DNA of 64,000 bases from CAYTMY01 sp964618075. Its GTDB lineage: Bacteria > Bacillota > Clostridia > Eubacteriales > Anaerofustaceae. The notes below the pieces were generated by a model. That model made no database searches and was not told the origin of the DNA. It saw nothing but the letters and a program-made list of their open reading frames with translations. Every line of letters begins with the position of its first letter. The stretch's first letter is position 1. A program made the position numbers and the translations under genes. The stretch spans positions 1 through 64,000 of the forward strand of contig CAZTZO010000001.1 of assembly GCA_964618075.1 (NCBI GenBank), read 5' to 3'. Positions 16,784-26,237 of this stretch are shown piece by piece.

Positions 16784-18385
16784 ATGACAAGAAAATCTCA
16801 AAAAATAATTTTACTGATAATAATGATATTTATAGCGCTGTGCTTATTATTCAACGTATATTTATCGTTTCCTTATTACTCCATGAACGACGTAACATTT
16901 CAAAACCTTGACGGAGTAAAACTGAGCGCGAGATATTCACAATCTGAGAACGGTAAAGGCGTGATCATTGCATGCGATTTACAACACGATAAAAGTGAGC
17001 TTCTGCCGATAGTCAGAGAGCTTAAAAATATAGGATATGGGGTATACATTTTTGATATGCCTTCGCAGGGATTATCTGAGGGAACTATTCCGTTTGAATA
17101 TAAAAGCACAAATAATATTGCAGAACAGTTTTATTGCGCTCTGGTTGCATACACACAGATTGCAGATATATCCATTGAAAATGTCCATGTGGTTGGTTAC
17201 GGAGACGGTGCGAAAGCAGTCTTGCAGACCGCTGCGCTCGGATACATACAACCGGCAAGCATGACGTTGATTGCGACAGATATCAATCTTACGGACAAGC
17301 TTCAATTTGATATAATCAATTATAATATCGACTCACAGTTACCTTGGGTCAACGCATTAAAAAACAACAGCTTTGACTTTCCAATACATATTATAGCTTC
17401 AAAAATTGACAATGTTTCAACCATAGCGGATAATAACGCGTTGTATGACATGTTAAAGACCAACAATAAGCTGAAGGTAGAAACCACATATTTAAATGCA
17501 ACTCTCCACAGCTTGACCTTAACAAGCTTTAATGTGACAAACGAAGCGGTGTCATATATTACTTCGCTCAATAACATAAATTATAAAGCCGATTTTATAT
17601 CAGCATTAAGAGCGCCCGTTCTTCTGCTGGCATTCTTATTGTTTGCTTACGGTTTTATTATTGCAAAACAGATATTATTATCCAGCGAAAGGTATGCTTT
17701 TTATCAACAGCCTTATATAGGAAGCGCTGAGCATTTCTATAGGGACAAGCTTTTATTGTGGATACCGTCTTTAATTATTGCCGTAATAATTCCTGCGGCT
17801 TTGTATTATATCCCGATATCCATGCCATACAATGACATCTTATATATTTCAATGATAGGCTCGTATGGTTTGGTAATGCTGTTTATGTATAAGATGACAA
17901 CATTCGGAGAAGCTCTTACGAAGCAATTCATTGCAAAGGATACAATAAATACCAACTCAACGGGCGGCTTATTTGTTTTCGTAATAATGCTTCTGTTTGT
18001 CCTTGCGGTTTCATTTTCGGGTATGTACGTCGTTTACGGTATCCAGTCACGATGGCTGTGGATGATACTGCTTACATTGTTTTTCAGTGTAATATTTTAT
18101 ATTGACGAAAAAGAACGCTCTCATGTGGTTAGCACTCCAAAAGAATCGATTGTTCATGTTTTGATAAACTTTTTACCATTATTCGCTTCTCCCTTTGTGC
18201 TATTGGCATTAGGACAATATGACGCTGTTTTCACAGTTTTGAAGATAATAGGATATCTGATATTTGTCCTTACAAGTGAAAAGGTATTGGTGGCTATAAA
18301 CTCCCCCACCAAGCTTAACGCTTTCATCAAGGCTTTTATATTCCAGTTACTCGTATTCTCACAATCTACGCTTTTTATGAGATAA
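16784..18385 (+). CDS. Membrane protein with degenerate alpha/beta-hydrolase domain
   Basis: A 533-residue protein with an N-terminal membrane anchor (residues about 8-30), an extracytoplasmic alpha/beta-hydrolase-like domain (about 40-265) and then roughly seven or eight hydrophobic segments. The hydrolase part has FDMPSQGLSEG and an elbow VVGYGDGAK where the usual GxSxG nucleophile is Gly, so it may be inactive or work differently. The C-terminal His region (ATLHSLTL) is present. I start at ATG 16784; TTG at 16763 adds seven residues and has no better ribosome site. It is a single gene closed by a strong terminator. I do not recognise a specific function. Confidence 0.75.
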   Translation: MTRKSQKIILLIIMIFIALCLLFNVYLSFPYYSMNDVTFQNLDGVKLSARYSQSENGKGVIIACDLQHDKSELLPIVRELKNIGYGVYIFDMPSQGLSEGTIPFEYKSTNNIAEQFYCALVAYTQIADISIENVHVVGYGDGAKAVLQTAALGYIQPASMTLIATDINLTDKLQFDIINYNIDSQLPWVNALKNNSFDFPIHIIASKIDNVSTIADNNALYDMLKTNNKLKVETTYLNATLHSLTLTSFNVTNEAVSYITSLNNINYKADFISALRAPVLLLAFLLFAYGFIIAKQILLSSERYAFYQQPYIGSAEHFYRDKLLLWIPSLIIAVIIPAALYYIPISMPYNDILYISMIGSYGLVMLFMYKMTTFGEALTKQFIAKDTINTNSTGGLFVFVIMLLFVLAVSFSGMYVVYGIQSRWLWMILLTLFFSVIFYIDEKERSHVVSTPKESIVHVLINFLPLFASPFVLLALGQYDAVFTVLKIIGYLIFVLTSEKVLVAINSPTKLNAFIKAFIFQLLVFSQSTLFMR

Positions 18386-18386
18386 T

Positions 18387-18432
18387 TAAAAAGCTTACCT
18401 AAATAGTAAAATATGAAGGTAAGCTTTTTATT
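18387..18432. terminator. Terminator
   Basis: AAAAAGCTTACCT pairs with AGGTAAGCTTTTT and is followed by ATTTTATTT. It ends the membrane hydrolase-like gene; the GT4 gene converges on it from the other side. Confidence 0.85.
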
Positions 18433-18513
18433 TTATTTCTTGATTAATGTGATTATACTCTTAACAGTATATTACTTTCAGAAGCAACAAAACACTTATT
18501 CTAAATAATCACA

Positions 18514-19671
18514 TCATTTTTTATTTTTTATCTTGTATTCACCAATCAATCTTTCGTATTCCAATATAACTCTGTCGATTATAGAATCCCATGATTGAGG
18601 TATGGTTTTTTTTGCATTTTCCCCCAACACTGCAAAAGAATCCCTGTCATCCATGTATATTTTTATACTTTCCGCAAGTATTTTCGGATCATTCGTACTT
18701 ATAATTCCGTTAAATCCGTTTACTACATTTTCAGATGGCCCTGTGTTGCTTACAACGGCAGATGCCGTACCCATTGCCGCAGCCTCCTGTACGACAAGCC
18801 CTGCCGTATCATACAATGAAGGGAAAATAAACAAGTCGGCTCTTGCGTAAATTGAGTTAAGCATTTTTTTATCGTATATATGACTTATAAAAATAATATC
18901 TTCTTCAATGCCCAACTGTTTTGCATGAGCTGAAAGCTTTTCCTTGTCCGGTCCACTACCCACTAAAAGAAATTTAAATTCGTATCCTTTTTTTTTCAGT
19001 ATACTAAGTGATTGCAAGGTTGTAAGAATATTCTTTTTTAAATTAATCTGACCGACATAAAGAAAAATTACGCCACTACCCAAATTGTATTCTTCATCTA
19101 CGATAGATTCATCACATTCGGTATTTACAGATTCTGTGCCGTTAGGCATTATCAAAATATTCCCTTTATAACCGTATGACTTAAGAGTTTCAGCCGCATA
19201 ATGGCTTACAGTCCACACCTCGTCGCAATTATTATAAAAAGATATTATTGTCTTTATCCCAAGCTCTGATATTGTCTTACTTTTAGTGACCGAATAAAAA
19301 TCATCGTAATAACGCGAATGGAATGTTGATATAAGTGGAATATTACGCGCTTTCGCATACCTGACAGCCTCTAAGCCTGCGCTGAAGGGACTGTGTGCGT
19401 GAATAACGTCAAACTCCGTTTTACTCATTTTATGCAAATAATTAAAATCAAATATCGGCACTCCGACATTGTAAGAAAGAGGTACTTTCAGTTTTATTCC
19501 ATGATAAAAAATCGCTGTGTTGTCTTTTTTTGTTTTTTCAAAAATATCCTGTGATGAAATCACATGGCATTCATGTCCCTTTTTATTAAGCAGCTCGGCA
19601 TAGCTGTAGACCACTCTTCCAACGCCGTCTATTATAGGCACATACGAATCAGTGAATTGTGCTATTTTCAT
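18514..19671 (-). CDS. Glycosyltransferase family 4
   Basis: A 385-residue GT-B glycosyltransferase. The N-terminal acceptor domain opens with AQFTDSYVPIIDGVGRVVYS and has HAHSPFSAGLEA and STFHSRYYDDF; the C-terminal donor domain has FLYVGQINLKKNI, LLVGSGPDKEKL and the family-4 EX7E region in SLYDTAGLVVQEAAAMG. The pattern is close to the diacylglycerol glucosyltransferase/mannosyltransferase group of Firmicutes that make glycolipid anchors, but the sugar and acceptor cannot be fixed. It stands alone, between a terminator and the cotJ operon. Confidence 0.88.
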   Translation of the reverse strand: MKIAQFTDSYVPIIDGVGRVVYSYAELLNKKGHECHVISSQDIFEKTKKDNTAIFYHGIKLKVPLSYNVGVPIFDFNYLHKMSKTEFDVIHAHSPFSAGLEAVRYAKARNIPLISTFHSRYYDDFYSVTKSKTISELGIKTIISFYNNCDEVWTVSHYAAETLKSYGYKGNILIMPNGTESVNTECDESIVDEEYNLGSGVIFLYVGQINLKKNILTTLQSLSILKKKGYEFKFLLVGSGPDKEKLSAHAKQLGIEEDIIFISHIYDKKMLNSIYARADLFIFPSLYDTAGLVVQEAAAMGTASAVVSNTGPSENVVNGFNGIISTNDPKILAESIKIYMDDRDSFAVLGENAKKTIPQSWDSIIDRVILEYERLIGEYKIKNKK

Positions 19672-19751
19672 TTTTCACCTCTTTACTTATTTTAAAGAAT
19701 AAATCTATAAATGTAAACAAAACTCAAGACTTAAATACTATATTAATGAAC

Positions 19752-19759
19752 CATAGTGT
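19752..19759 (+). promoter_or_regulatory. Candidate sporulation sigma -10 for cotJ
   Basis: CATAGTGT lies 26 bp before the cotJA ATG and fits the CATAnnnT -10 pattern of sigma-E/sigma-K promoters. The upstream A+T-rich sequence has no clear -35. This fits the known mother-cell expression of cotJ in Bacillus but is weak evidence. Confidence 0.3.
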
Positions 19760-19785
19760 TTAATTTATCTATTGAAAGGCTATAT

Positions 19786-19980
19786 ATGACAAAAAACAAT
19801 GACTTTACGCCTATGATACCGTTTATGCCTAAAGATCCTTTGTATTACCATGCGTATGTTCCGTACCAAATTGATATAGAAGAATTTGATATTGAAGAAG
19901 CGCTAAATAGGGGCAGTCTGTTCGTATGTTTATATTCAACATTTTCCGGAGACACTCAAGGGGACGAAGTACTATGTTAA
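19786..19980 (+). CDS. cotJA: Spore coat protein CotJA
   Basis: A 64-residue protein starting at ATG 19786 six nt after GAAAGG; the longer frame from 19756 has no ribosome site. It has the CotJA pattern: a Pro-rich N-terminus (FTPMIPFMPKDP) followed by YHAYVPYQ and an acidic helix ending in ALNRGSLF. CotJA is a small coat component needed to place CotJC in the Bacillus spore coat. It is the first gene of cotJABC and overlaps cotJB by 7 bp. Confidence 0.9.
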   Translation: MTKNNDFTPMIPFMPKDPLYYHAYVPYQIDIEEFDIEEALNRGSLFVCLYSTFSGDTQGDEVLC

Positions 19981-20255
19981 ATATGCCTGTCGAACAAGAA
20001 AACATGCTTATAAAAATCTGTCAGTTCAGATTTGCAGCTTTGGAAACTGCGCTTTATCTTGACACGCATCCTAATGACACCCGTATACTTGATCGTCATA
20101 ATTATTTCTGTGAAGAATTGGATTCTTTGTTAAATGATTATGAGCTTAAATATAACGATCCGCTTACTATTTATGATAAGTCGCAGGATTACTGGAGGTA
20201 TTTAGATCGATTCCCCTTCGGTAACAAATGCTCTTGTAAGGAGGTAAAGCAGTAA
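19974..20255 (+). CDS. cotJB: Spore coat protein CotJB
   Basis: A 93-residue helical protein starting at ATG 19974, within the cotJA stop (ATGTTAA), after AAGGGG. CotJB features are ENMLIKICQFRFAALETALYLDTHP, DRHNYFCEELDSLLNDYE and a C-terminal WRYLDRFPFGNKCSCKE. It overlaps cotJC by one base. The three coupled genes show that this organism makes, or descends from makers of, endospores. Confidence 0.92.
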   Translation: MLNMPVEQENMLIKICQFRFAALETALYLDTHPNDTRILDRHNYFCEELDSLLNDYELKYNDPLTIYDKSQDYWRYLDRFPFGNKCSCKEVKQ

Positions 20256-20827
20256 TGTGGGTATATTCTAAAACTTTGCAAAGACCTGTAAGCGTATCTG
20301 AGAAAAATCCTAAAATGGCAATGAACATCCTCAGTGCATACGGAGGCCCTGACGGTGAAGCGGGAGCGGGAACGAGATACTTGACACAGCGATTTTGTAT
20401 GCCTATAAAAGAGGGCAAGGGAATTCTTACGGATATAGGAACAGAGGAAATCGGACATCTCGAAATGGTCGGAGAATTATTTACTCAGCTTATATCAGGC
20501 GCTACAAAAGATGAAATGATTGCAGCAGGCTTTGATAAATACTATATAGATCACGGATGCAACCCGTTTTATATCAATCCTTCGGGACAAACCTTTGACT
20601 CTTATGCGCTTGGCTCAAAAGGAGACCCTGTAACTGATATGTATGAAGATATGGCGGCTGAACAAAAAGCTCGTATAGGATACGAAAATCTTATAAAAAT
20701 GACTGATGACCCATTACTGAAGGACGCTCTCAGATACCTTAGAGAAAGAGAAGTAGTTCATTTCCAAAGGTTCGGAGAAACATTGCGTATAGTCGAAGAA
20801 TATTACAACGATAAAAAATGCTTCTGA
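20255..20827 (+). CDS. cotJC: Spore coat protein CotJC, manganese-catalase family
   Basis: A 190-residue ferritin-like four-helix protein of the dimanganese catalase superfamily. Metal ligands are visible in LTDIGTEEIGHLEMVGEL (Glu and His, about residues 60-75) and in LRYLREREVVHFQRFGE (about 167-184), with another Glu near residue 35 in the GGPDGEAGAGTRYLTQRF region. In Bacillus CotJC is a coat protein; peroxide removal is a plausible role from family membership. It is the last gene of cotJABC. Confidence 0.93.
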   Translation: MWVYSKTLQRPVSVSEKNPKMAMNILSAYGGPDGEAGAGTRYLTQRFCMPIKEGKGILTDIGTEEIGHLEMVGELFTQLISGATKDEMIAAGFDKYYIDHGCNPFYINPSGQTFDSYALGSKGDPVTDMYEDMAAEQKARIGYENLIKMTDDPLLKDALRYLREREVVHFQRFGETLRIVEEYYNDKKCF

Positions 20828-20847
20828 CGTTTTTTACCATTTAATAT

Positions 20848-20903
20848 AACAAAACATACGGCAAAATGAATTAGTATTATCATTTTGCCGTATGTTTGTT
20901 TTG
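20848..20903. terminator. Bidirectional terminator cotJC / AlkD
   Basis: An extended inverted repeat (ACATACGGCAAAATGA with TCATTTTGCCGTATGT) with flanking AACAAA and TTTGTTTTG. Its right arm encodes the last codons of the convergent AlkD gene, so a terminator arm doubles as coding sequence. Confidence 0.85.
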
Positions 20904-21593
20904 TTTTATTCTTAATGTGCGTAAATATTCCTTTATATCGTCGTTTATTCTGTAACTTTCGACTGATTTTTGTATCGTCTTATTATGTACCCAGTCACTG
21001 AGCAAATGGTTCTCTAAGAAAGGAACAGTATCGGTATATTGCTTTGAAAGAGCAGTTGCGAAAAACCATGCAATCATCATGTTTATATAGTACTCTTGTG
21101 ATTTTATAGCTGCAACGAGCTGTAATATTGAAGGATCGAAAGCATCTTCCAGGAAGTGCGCCATAAGCATACCTATTGCGAATCGCACGGTGTATGTTTT
21201 GTCTGATTTTAACCATATCAAAATACGCCTGTATAGGTCATCCCTATGCTTTGCAAATACCTTCGGGGAAAAGCTGTCGCATGTTGCCCAGTTGTCTATG
21301 TACGGCAAAAACATCTCGGTTTTTTCGATAGCCGTTTCGTAATCTTTCATTGTTTCAATAATAAAACAATGAACATTATTTTCCTCGTAGTATTCATGAG
21401 GCAAATCGGAAAGATATTCTTCTATATTTTTTTCTTTAGCAGCCTGTTTTGCTATCTTTCGCTGATCAGGCACTCTTACACCGATAACCCTTTGGCTGTC
21501 TACTGTAGGTATCAGTCTGCAATGAAAATCTCGATAGTTTGCGTCTGATAACTGAAATAACTGATTTTGTATCTCTTGCGAAACAGGTTTCAT
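20880..21593 (-). CDS. DNA alkylation repair protein, AlkD-like HEAT repeat
   Basis: A 237-residue all-helical protein of the AlkD family. Seen are GVRVPDQRKIAKQAAK near the start, the conserved DNWATCDSFSPK (about residue 98) whose Trp and Asp match the base-excision site of AlkD, then VRFAIGMLMAHF and MMIAWFFATAL HEAT helices. AlkD proteins excise positively charged alkylpurines without flipping the base. The last codons lie in the terminator arm shared with cotJC. The gene ends 8 bp... upstream of nothing else in its direction, and follows yacL by 8 bp on the same strand, so the two are probably co-transcribed. Confidence 0.85.
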   Translation of the reverse strand: MKPVSQEIQNQLFQLSDANYRDFHCRLIPTVDSQRVIGVRVPDQRKIAKQAAKEKNIEEYLSDLPHEYYEENNVHCFIIETMKDYETAIEKTEMFLPYIDNWATCDSFSPKVFAKHRDDLYRRILIWLKSDKTYTVRFAIGMLMAHFLEDAFDPSILQLVAAIKSQEYYINMMIAWFFATALSKQYTDTVPFLENHLLSDWVHNKTIQKSVESYRINDDIKEYLRTLRIKQNKHTAK

Positions 21594-21601
21594 CTTCTAA
21601 T

Positions 21602-22717
21602 TCAAATAGGTTTTGCGAAAATTAATCTGCCTGCTGATGTTTGCAGGACGCTGGTAACAACCGTATTTAATTGTCTGCCTATAAGATTCTTTCCCCCCTC
21701 AATAACGATCATTGTACCATCGTCAAGATAAGCGACTCCCTGATCGTTTTCCTTACCTTCTTTTATTATCTGTACATGTATTTCTTCGCCAGGTAATACT
21801 ATTGATTTTACTGCATTTGAAAGGTCGTTCGTATTCAACACGTCTATTCCGTGAATTTCCGATACCTTGTTTAGATTATAATCGTTTGTAACAACTTTTC
21901 CTTTATAATCTCTTGCCAATCTAATAAGCTTACTGTCGACCTCTGCAAGATCCGGATAATCCTTTTCAGACACAATGACCTCCAAAGGCAGCTCCTTTTG
22001 GATTTTATTAAGAATATCAAGTCCTCTCCTGCCTCGGTTTCTTTTCATACTATCTGAAGAATCCGCGATATATTGAAGCTCGTCAATAACGAATGTCGGA
22101 ATGATTATAGGTCCGTCAATAAATCCAGTCTGCAAAATATCAAGTATCCTGCCGTCTATGATAACGCTGGTATCCAATACCTTCGGTATCGGAACCGTCT
22201 TTTTTTTGGTCGTTTTATTGCGAATTTCCTTAAGATCTTCCTTATCAAGCTTGTCAAATGTGTTTTTAAGAAATGATTCTATATCTGCGGTTCTGTTGGC
22301 GACAAGCAAATAGCTTAAATAACCCAATCCTACATATAATGCTACTGAAATCACCACTTTGAAAATATCATGTATATTCAGCTTATATATAGGCGTTGAA
22401 ATAAGAGCTGCAAGTGAAAAAGCTATAAGAAAGCCCAGTGCCGTTATTATCAGCTGCGGCATGGGGACATTTTTCAGCCCTGTGACCCAATCCTTCGACA
22501 ATTTATCAAAAGCTCTCGCAATAGAGGGAATAATAATTAAAAATATAATACCAAATAAAAATCCTACAACAATGCGAGTAATAAAGCTTGCCATGTCTAC
22601 AGAGACAGATGAAGGGAATAAGCTATTTACAAAATCAAGTCCAAACACATATACTCCCACTTGATAGCCGATAAACATACCAAACAGGAAATACAGTGAT
22701 TTTAAAAACGCTTTCAT
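21602..22717 (-). CDS. YacL-like membrane protein with PIN and TRAM domains
   Basis: A 371-residue protein. The start is ATG 22717, seven nt after AAAGGAGG; the listed longer start lies on the ribosome site itself. Four membrane segments fill about residues 1-140, followed by a PIN nuclease-like domain with acidic residues in [30 protein letters not shown] and [14 protein letters not shown], and a C-terminal TRAM domain ([14 protein letters not shown] type). YacL of Bacillus has this arrangement; its cellular substrate is not established. It precedes the AlkD gene by 8 bp. Confidence 0.9.
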   Translation of the reverse strand: MKAFLKSLYFLFGMFIGYQVGVYVFGLDFVNSLFPSSVSVDMASFITRIVVGFLFGIIFLIIIPSIARAFDKLSKDWVTGLKNVPMPQLIITALGFLIAFSLAALISTPIYKLNIHDIFKVVISVALYVGLGYLSYLLVANRTADIESFLKNTFDKLDKEDLKEIRNKTTKKKTVPIPKVLDTSVIIDGRILDILQTGFIDGPIIIPTFVIDELQYIADSSDSMKRNRGRRGLDILNKIQKELPLEVIVSEKDYPDLAEVDSKLIRLARDYKGKVVTNDYNLNKVSEIHGIDVLNTNDLSNAVKSIVLPGEEIHVQIIKEGKENDQGVAYLDDGTMIVIEGGKNLIGRQLNTVVTSVLQTSAGRLIFAKPI

Positions 22718-22810
22718 GATTATACCTCCTTTCATTAATAATTTTGTATAATTATAACATACTGTTCTTTTGTATATCAGTATTAAACCTTAACTAATTA
22801 AAAATTAACT

Positions 22811-23815
22811 TCACAGCTCCAAATATGGAATAGCGTTAAGACTGTTATCTGAAAAACATCCGTCTAAGTATGAATAATACGCCGCCTTTGCAATCATCGC
22901 TGCATTATCACTGCAATATATTTTATCGGGTATAAAAAGCTCGTAACCCAATGATTCACATTCTTTTGTAAGCATTTTACGCAAAAGGGAATTACAGGCA
23001 ACCCCCCCGCATATACCTATACTTTTTATACCGTAACTTTTAGCTGCTCTGATTGTTTTTTCGACAAGAACGTCACAGACGCTTTTACAAAAGGATGCGC
23101 ATAGATCCGCCTTGTCAATTTTCTCATGCTTCATGTTTGCATTATTTATGTAATTAAGAACTGCGCTTTTTACCCCGCTAAAGCTGAAATCATAGTTATC
23201 CTCGTTTATCATCACGCGTGGTAACAAAACAGCTGTATCGTTGCCGGATAACGAAAGTTTATCAAGCTTTGGGCCTCCGGGATATTCCAACCCCACAACT
23301 CTTGCGACCTTGTCAAAAGCCTCTCCCGCTGCATCGTCTCTTGTTGAGCCCAATACAGTAAAATCAGTATAGTCATTTACCATTACAATATAAGTATGTC
23401 CGCCAGAAACGACAAGACAAATAAAAGGAGGCTTTGCACCCGCAATGAAACAAGCGCTTATATGACCTGCCATGTGATTTATTCCGATTAATTTTATACC
23501 AAGAGAATATGCAAGTGCCTTGGCATACGACACACCCGTAAGAAGAGCGCCAACAAGTCCCGGGCCATAAGTGACAGCTATACAATCCAAATACTTTAGT
23601 GTTATCCCTGCTTCTATAAGAGCGCTGTCTATAACCTGCGGAAGCTTCATTAAATGGTTTCTGGAAGCGATTTCTGGTACTACACCGCCGTAAATTTTGT
23701 GAATATCTATCTGTGAAGCTATAATATTGCTTTTAAGTATCCCGTCTGTTATGACAGCTGCGCTTGTTTCATCGCAAGAAGACTCTATAGCAAGGATATT
23801 TATACTATTTCCCAT
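22811..23815 (-). CDS. tsaD: tRNA t6A synthase subunit TsaD
   Basis: Transfers threonylcarbamoyl to A37 of ANN-decoding tRNAs. The 334-residue ASKHA protein has [14 protein letters not shown] at the start, [19 protein letters not shown], the metal-binding HMAGH (about residue 115), VSGGHTYIV and a C-terminal [10 protein letters not shown]. It is last in tsaE-tsaB-rimI-tsaD, 3 bp after rimI. This is the canonical copy; the divergent paralogue is at 13213-14157. Confidence 0.97.
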   Translation of the reverse strand: MGNSINILAIESSCDETSAAVITDGILKSNIIASQIDIHKIYGGVVPEIASRNHLMKLPQVIDSALIEAGITLKYLDCIAVTYGPGLVGALLTGVSYAKALAYSLGIKLIGINHMAGHISACFIAGAKPPFICLVVSGGHTYIVMVNDYTDFTVLGSTRDDAAGEAFDKVARVVGLEYPGGPKLDKLSLSGNDTAVLLPRVMINEDNYDFSFSGVKSAVLNYINNANMKHEKIDKADLCASFCKSVCDVLVEKTIRAAKSYGIKSIGICGGVACNSLLRKMLTKECESLGYELFIPDKIYCSDNAAMIAKAAYYSYLDGCFSDNSLNAIPYLEL

Positions 23816-23818
23816 TGT

Positions 23819-24262
23819 TTATTTGTGATACCACATTATAACGGCATCTTCTCCATTGTCACAATAATATTTCTTTCTTATCCCATCGGCAGTAAAGCCT
23901 TTTTTTTCATACAATTTTATTGCAGGCATATTGGAAATCCTTACTTCAAGCGTTATATCCTCGAATCCGGCTTTTTTTGCTTCTGATAAAACCTTTTCTA
24001 AAAGTAGCTCCCCGATTCCTTTTCTCCTATATACTTGCTTTACTGCAATATTGGTTATATGAAGCTCATCATAAAATATATCGGATACAATAAAACCGAC
24101 AACTTCACCATTATCCTTTACGCAAAAACACATGGCGTCTTCGTTTAGTATTTCTCTTTTTAAAAGCTCTTGACTCCATGGCACATTAAAACATTCTGTT
24201 TCTATGTCGTATATTTGCCCAACATCGTCTATAAGCGATTTATTTACAATATATTTTTTCAT
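23819..24262 (-). CDS. rimI: Ribosomal-protein-alanine N-acetyltransferase RimI
   Basis: A 147-residue GNAT acetyltransferase with the acetyl-CoA motif A VYRRKGIGELLLEKVLSEA (about residues 76-95), the upstream ITNIAV strand, and motif B NMPAIKLYEKKGF. RimI in Escherichia coli acetylates the N-terminus of S18; in Firmicutes it is almost always located between tsaB and tsaD, as here. The start overlaps the tsaB stop by 4 bp. Confidence 0.92.
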   Translation of the reverse strand: MKKYIVNKSLIDDVGQIYDIETECFNVPWSQELLKREILNEDAMCFCVKDNGEVVGFIVSDIFYDELHITNIAVKQVYRRKGIGELLLEKVLSEAKKAGFEDITLEVRISNMPAIKLYEKKGFTADGIRKKYYCDNGEDAVIMWYHK

Positions 24263-24954
24263 ATCTTCACGGAATAATTTACTTCAGCCTGTGATTTTCT
24301 TATATACTCCGGTAAAAAAGTATCATAGGTTTCCAATTCATCTTCTTTCATCTTGAGAGCTAGCATTCCTACGCTCGAAGCATGTGGCATTATCAGTGAG
24401 TCAGGAGCGAAATGGGCTTTCTTCCCTAATGACACTTTGATTTCTTTCGAATACTTTTTTACAGCATCGCCGCAAAAAAGAATGTCGTTATTTATCTGCT
24501 TGAGCAAATTTAACAAATCTTCCAAAGGTATAACACAATCGGATTTAACAGTGATCAATTCGTCGTTCTCTGTCCTATAAATTGCACAGTATAAGCTTTT
24601 CTGTTGTGCATCAAATATAGTGCAAATATTATACTGCGTCATTCTGTTTTGATAGGCACATGCCATAAGCGAAGATACGCCCGCTATTTTAAGTTCCTTT
24701 GCATGAGCGATTGCCTTGGCTGTAGCAGCTCCTATCCTCAATCCGGTAAAAGATCCCGGTCCTTTAGAGCATGCAATGATATTTATATCGTCCGTCGTCA
24801 TTCTCAGATTATCTAAAAGTCCTTCGATCAAAAACATCAGCTTCTCGGAATGTTTAAGCTTAAAATCTGTATAAAATTCGCCATATATTTTATCCTCGCT
24901 TACAAGCGACGCGCTTGCAGCCATTGTTGAGGTATCAATTGACAAGATATTCAT
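24259..24954 (-). CDS. tsaB: tRNA t6A synthase subunit TsaB
   Basis: A 231-residue ASKHA-fold partner of TsaD. The N-terminal ILSIDTSTMAASASLV loop and the signature SKGPGSFTGLRIGAATAKAIA (about residues 63-83) are clear. TsaB lacks the metal-binding His pair and acts as a scaffold in the TsaBDE complex. It overlaps tsaE by 20 bp and rimI by 4 bp. Confidence 0.95.
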   Translation of the reverse strand: MNILSIDTSTMAASASLVSEDKIYGEFYTDFKLKHSEKLMFLIEGLLDNLRMTTDDINIIACSKGPGSFTGLRIGAATAKAIAHAKELKIAGVSSLMACAYQNRMTQYNICTIFDAQQKSLYCAIYRTENDELITVKSDCVIPLEDLLNLLKQINNDILFCGDAVKKYSKEIKVSLGKKAHFAPDSLIMPHASSVGMLALKMKEDELETYDTFLPEYIRKSQAEVNYSVKI

Positions 24955-25411
24955 TCAATGATTCTTCCAATTCGTTTAATTCTCTGTAAGTACATTTTAT
25001 TTCTATATTCCTTTTATTCTCACCTAATACTCTAATAGAAATATCATATCTTCTTTCAGGTAATTCATTTGCTATTTTATCTGCCCATTCAACTACCGTA
25101 AGCACGCTGTCTGTCATACAATCGTAATAGCCGAGATAATCAAGCTCCTGAACATCTTCAAGTCTATATACGTCAAGATGATATGCCTTTTTTTCATTAA
25201 AAGCATATTCCTTTATCAGTGTAAAGGTTGGAGACGAAAACCCGGAGGTAAAACCTTTTTTTAAAAACAAAGTTCTGCTTAAGTCTGTTTTACCTGCACC
25301 CATTTCACCGTATAAAGCGATAAATGCGCTGTCCTCAATGAAATCAGCGATTTTTTCTGCAATAAATTTTGTTTCTGAAGTTGAATTTGACCTTACAATT
25401 AAATTGTTCAT
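24935..25411 (-). CDS. tsaE: tRNA t6A synthase ATPase TsaE
   Basis: A 158-residue P-loop ATPase with Walker A GEMGAGKTDLSR (about residues 35-46), the SSPTFTLIKEY segment, HLDVYRLED and the VVEWADKI Walker-B-like motif. It drives cycles of the TsaBDE complex that makes t6A37. An Asp follows the Walker A Thr where most homologues have Thr. First gene of the operon; a candidate promoter (TTGTTA, 16 bp, TAAGAT) lies so close that the leader would be only a few bases. Confidence 0.93.
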   Translation of the reverse strand: MNNLIVRSNSTSETKFIAEKIADFIEDSAFIALYGEMGAGKTDLSRTLFLKKGFTSGFSSPTFTLIKEYAFNEKKAYHLDVYRLEDVQELDYLGYYDCMTDSVLTVVEWADKIANELPERRYDISIRVLGENKRNIEIKCTYRELNELEESLNEYLVN

Positions 25412-25506
25412 ATTCTATATAATCTTAACATTATTGATTGCTTTAACAAACTTTATCATTACATAATATTCTTATTTTTTGAGCAAGATATTACACGGAG
25501 GATTTT

Positions 25507-26178
25507 ATGGTTGATAAAAATGAAAAGCTTATAGATGAACAAGCGATTGAAAGTATAAACGAATTAGGTCAGATTAAAGTATATGAAAACAGCGGTATTC
25601 TGCCTATAAACATAATCGGTGAAATTGAAGGGCATATTGAGCTTGGAAACGGAAGAAAAGCTACAAAATACGAGCATCTTATACCGCTCATTGTGGAAGC
25701 TCAGGAGAATAACGCAATAAAAGGCGTATTATTGATTTTAAACACGATGGGAGGTGACGTCGAAGCAGGACTTGCCATAAGCGAGCTGATTGCCGGTATG
25801 AGTAAACCCAGCGTTTCACTTGTCTTGGGTGGAGGACACTCTATAGGAGTACCTCTTGCGGTCTGTACCGATTATTCTTTTATTGCACCTAGCGCAATGA
25901 TGACAATTCATCCCATAAGAACAAACGGTCTAGTGTTAGGTGTCTCTCAGAGCTTTGAATATTTTAAAAGAATGCAGGAAAGAATCAACAGCTTTATACT
26001 TGATCATTCAGCAATAAAAAGAAAAGTGCTTAAAGAATTAATGTTCAATACTGATGAAATAGCAAATGATGTTGGCTCTGTCGTGATTGGCAAGGAAGCT
26101 GTCGAGATAGGTTTAATTAACGAAATCGGAAGTATTTCGTCTGCGATGAATCACCTTAAAAAAATGTTAAAATCATAA
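25507..26178 (+). CDS. tepA: ClpP-fold serine protease, TepA-like
   Basis: A 223-residue ClpP/crotonase-fold protein. The core has LNTMGGDVEAGLAISELI (about residue 80), the nucleophile Ser in LGGGHSIGVPLAV (about 117) and the His in MMTIHPIRTNG (about 140), which resembles TepA (YmfB) of Bacillus more than ClpP itself. TepA was described as a translocation-enhancing protease acting on secreted proteins and spore peptides. A GGAGG site precedes the ATG. It is divergent from tsaE and stands 59 bp before uppP. Confidence 0.85.
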   Translation: MVDKNEKLIDEQAIESINELGQIKVYENSGILPINIIGEIEGHIELGNGRKATKYEHLIPLIVEAQENNAIKGVLLILNTMGGDVEAGLAISELIAGMSKPSVSLVLGGGHSIGVPLAVCTDYSFIAPSAMMTIHPIRTNGLVLGVSQSFEYFKRMQERINSFILDHSAIKRKVLKELMFNTDEIANDVGSVVIGKEAVEIGLINEIGSISSAMNHLKKMLKS

Positions 26179-26237
26179 TAGCGGTTTTTATATAATCCCC
26201 CGTGTGGTATACTGAAAAAAGCTTCACAGGAGGGATT

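Noticed and set aside
26179..26237. Promoter before uppP (TATACT with an upstream TTTTTA)
   Set aside because: The -35 is poor and read-through from tepA explains expression equally well.
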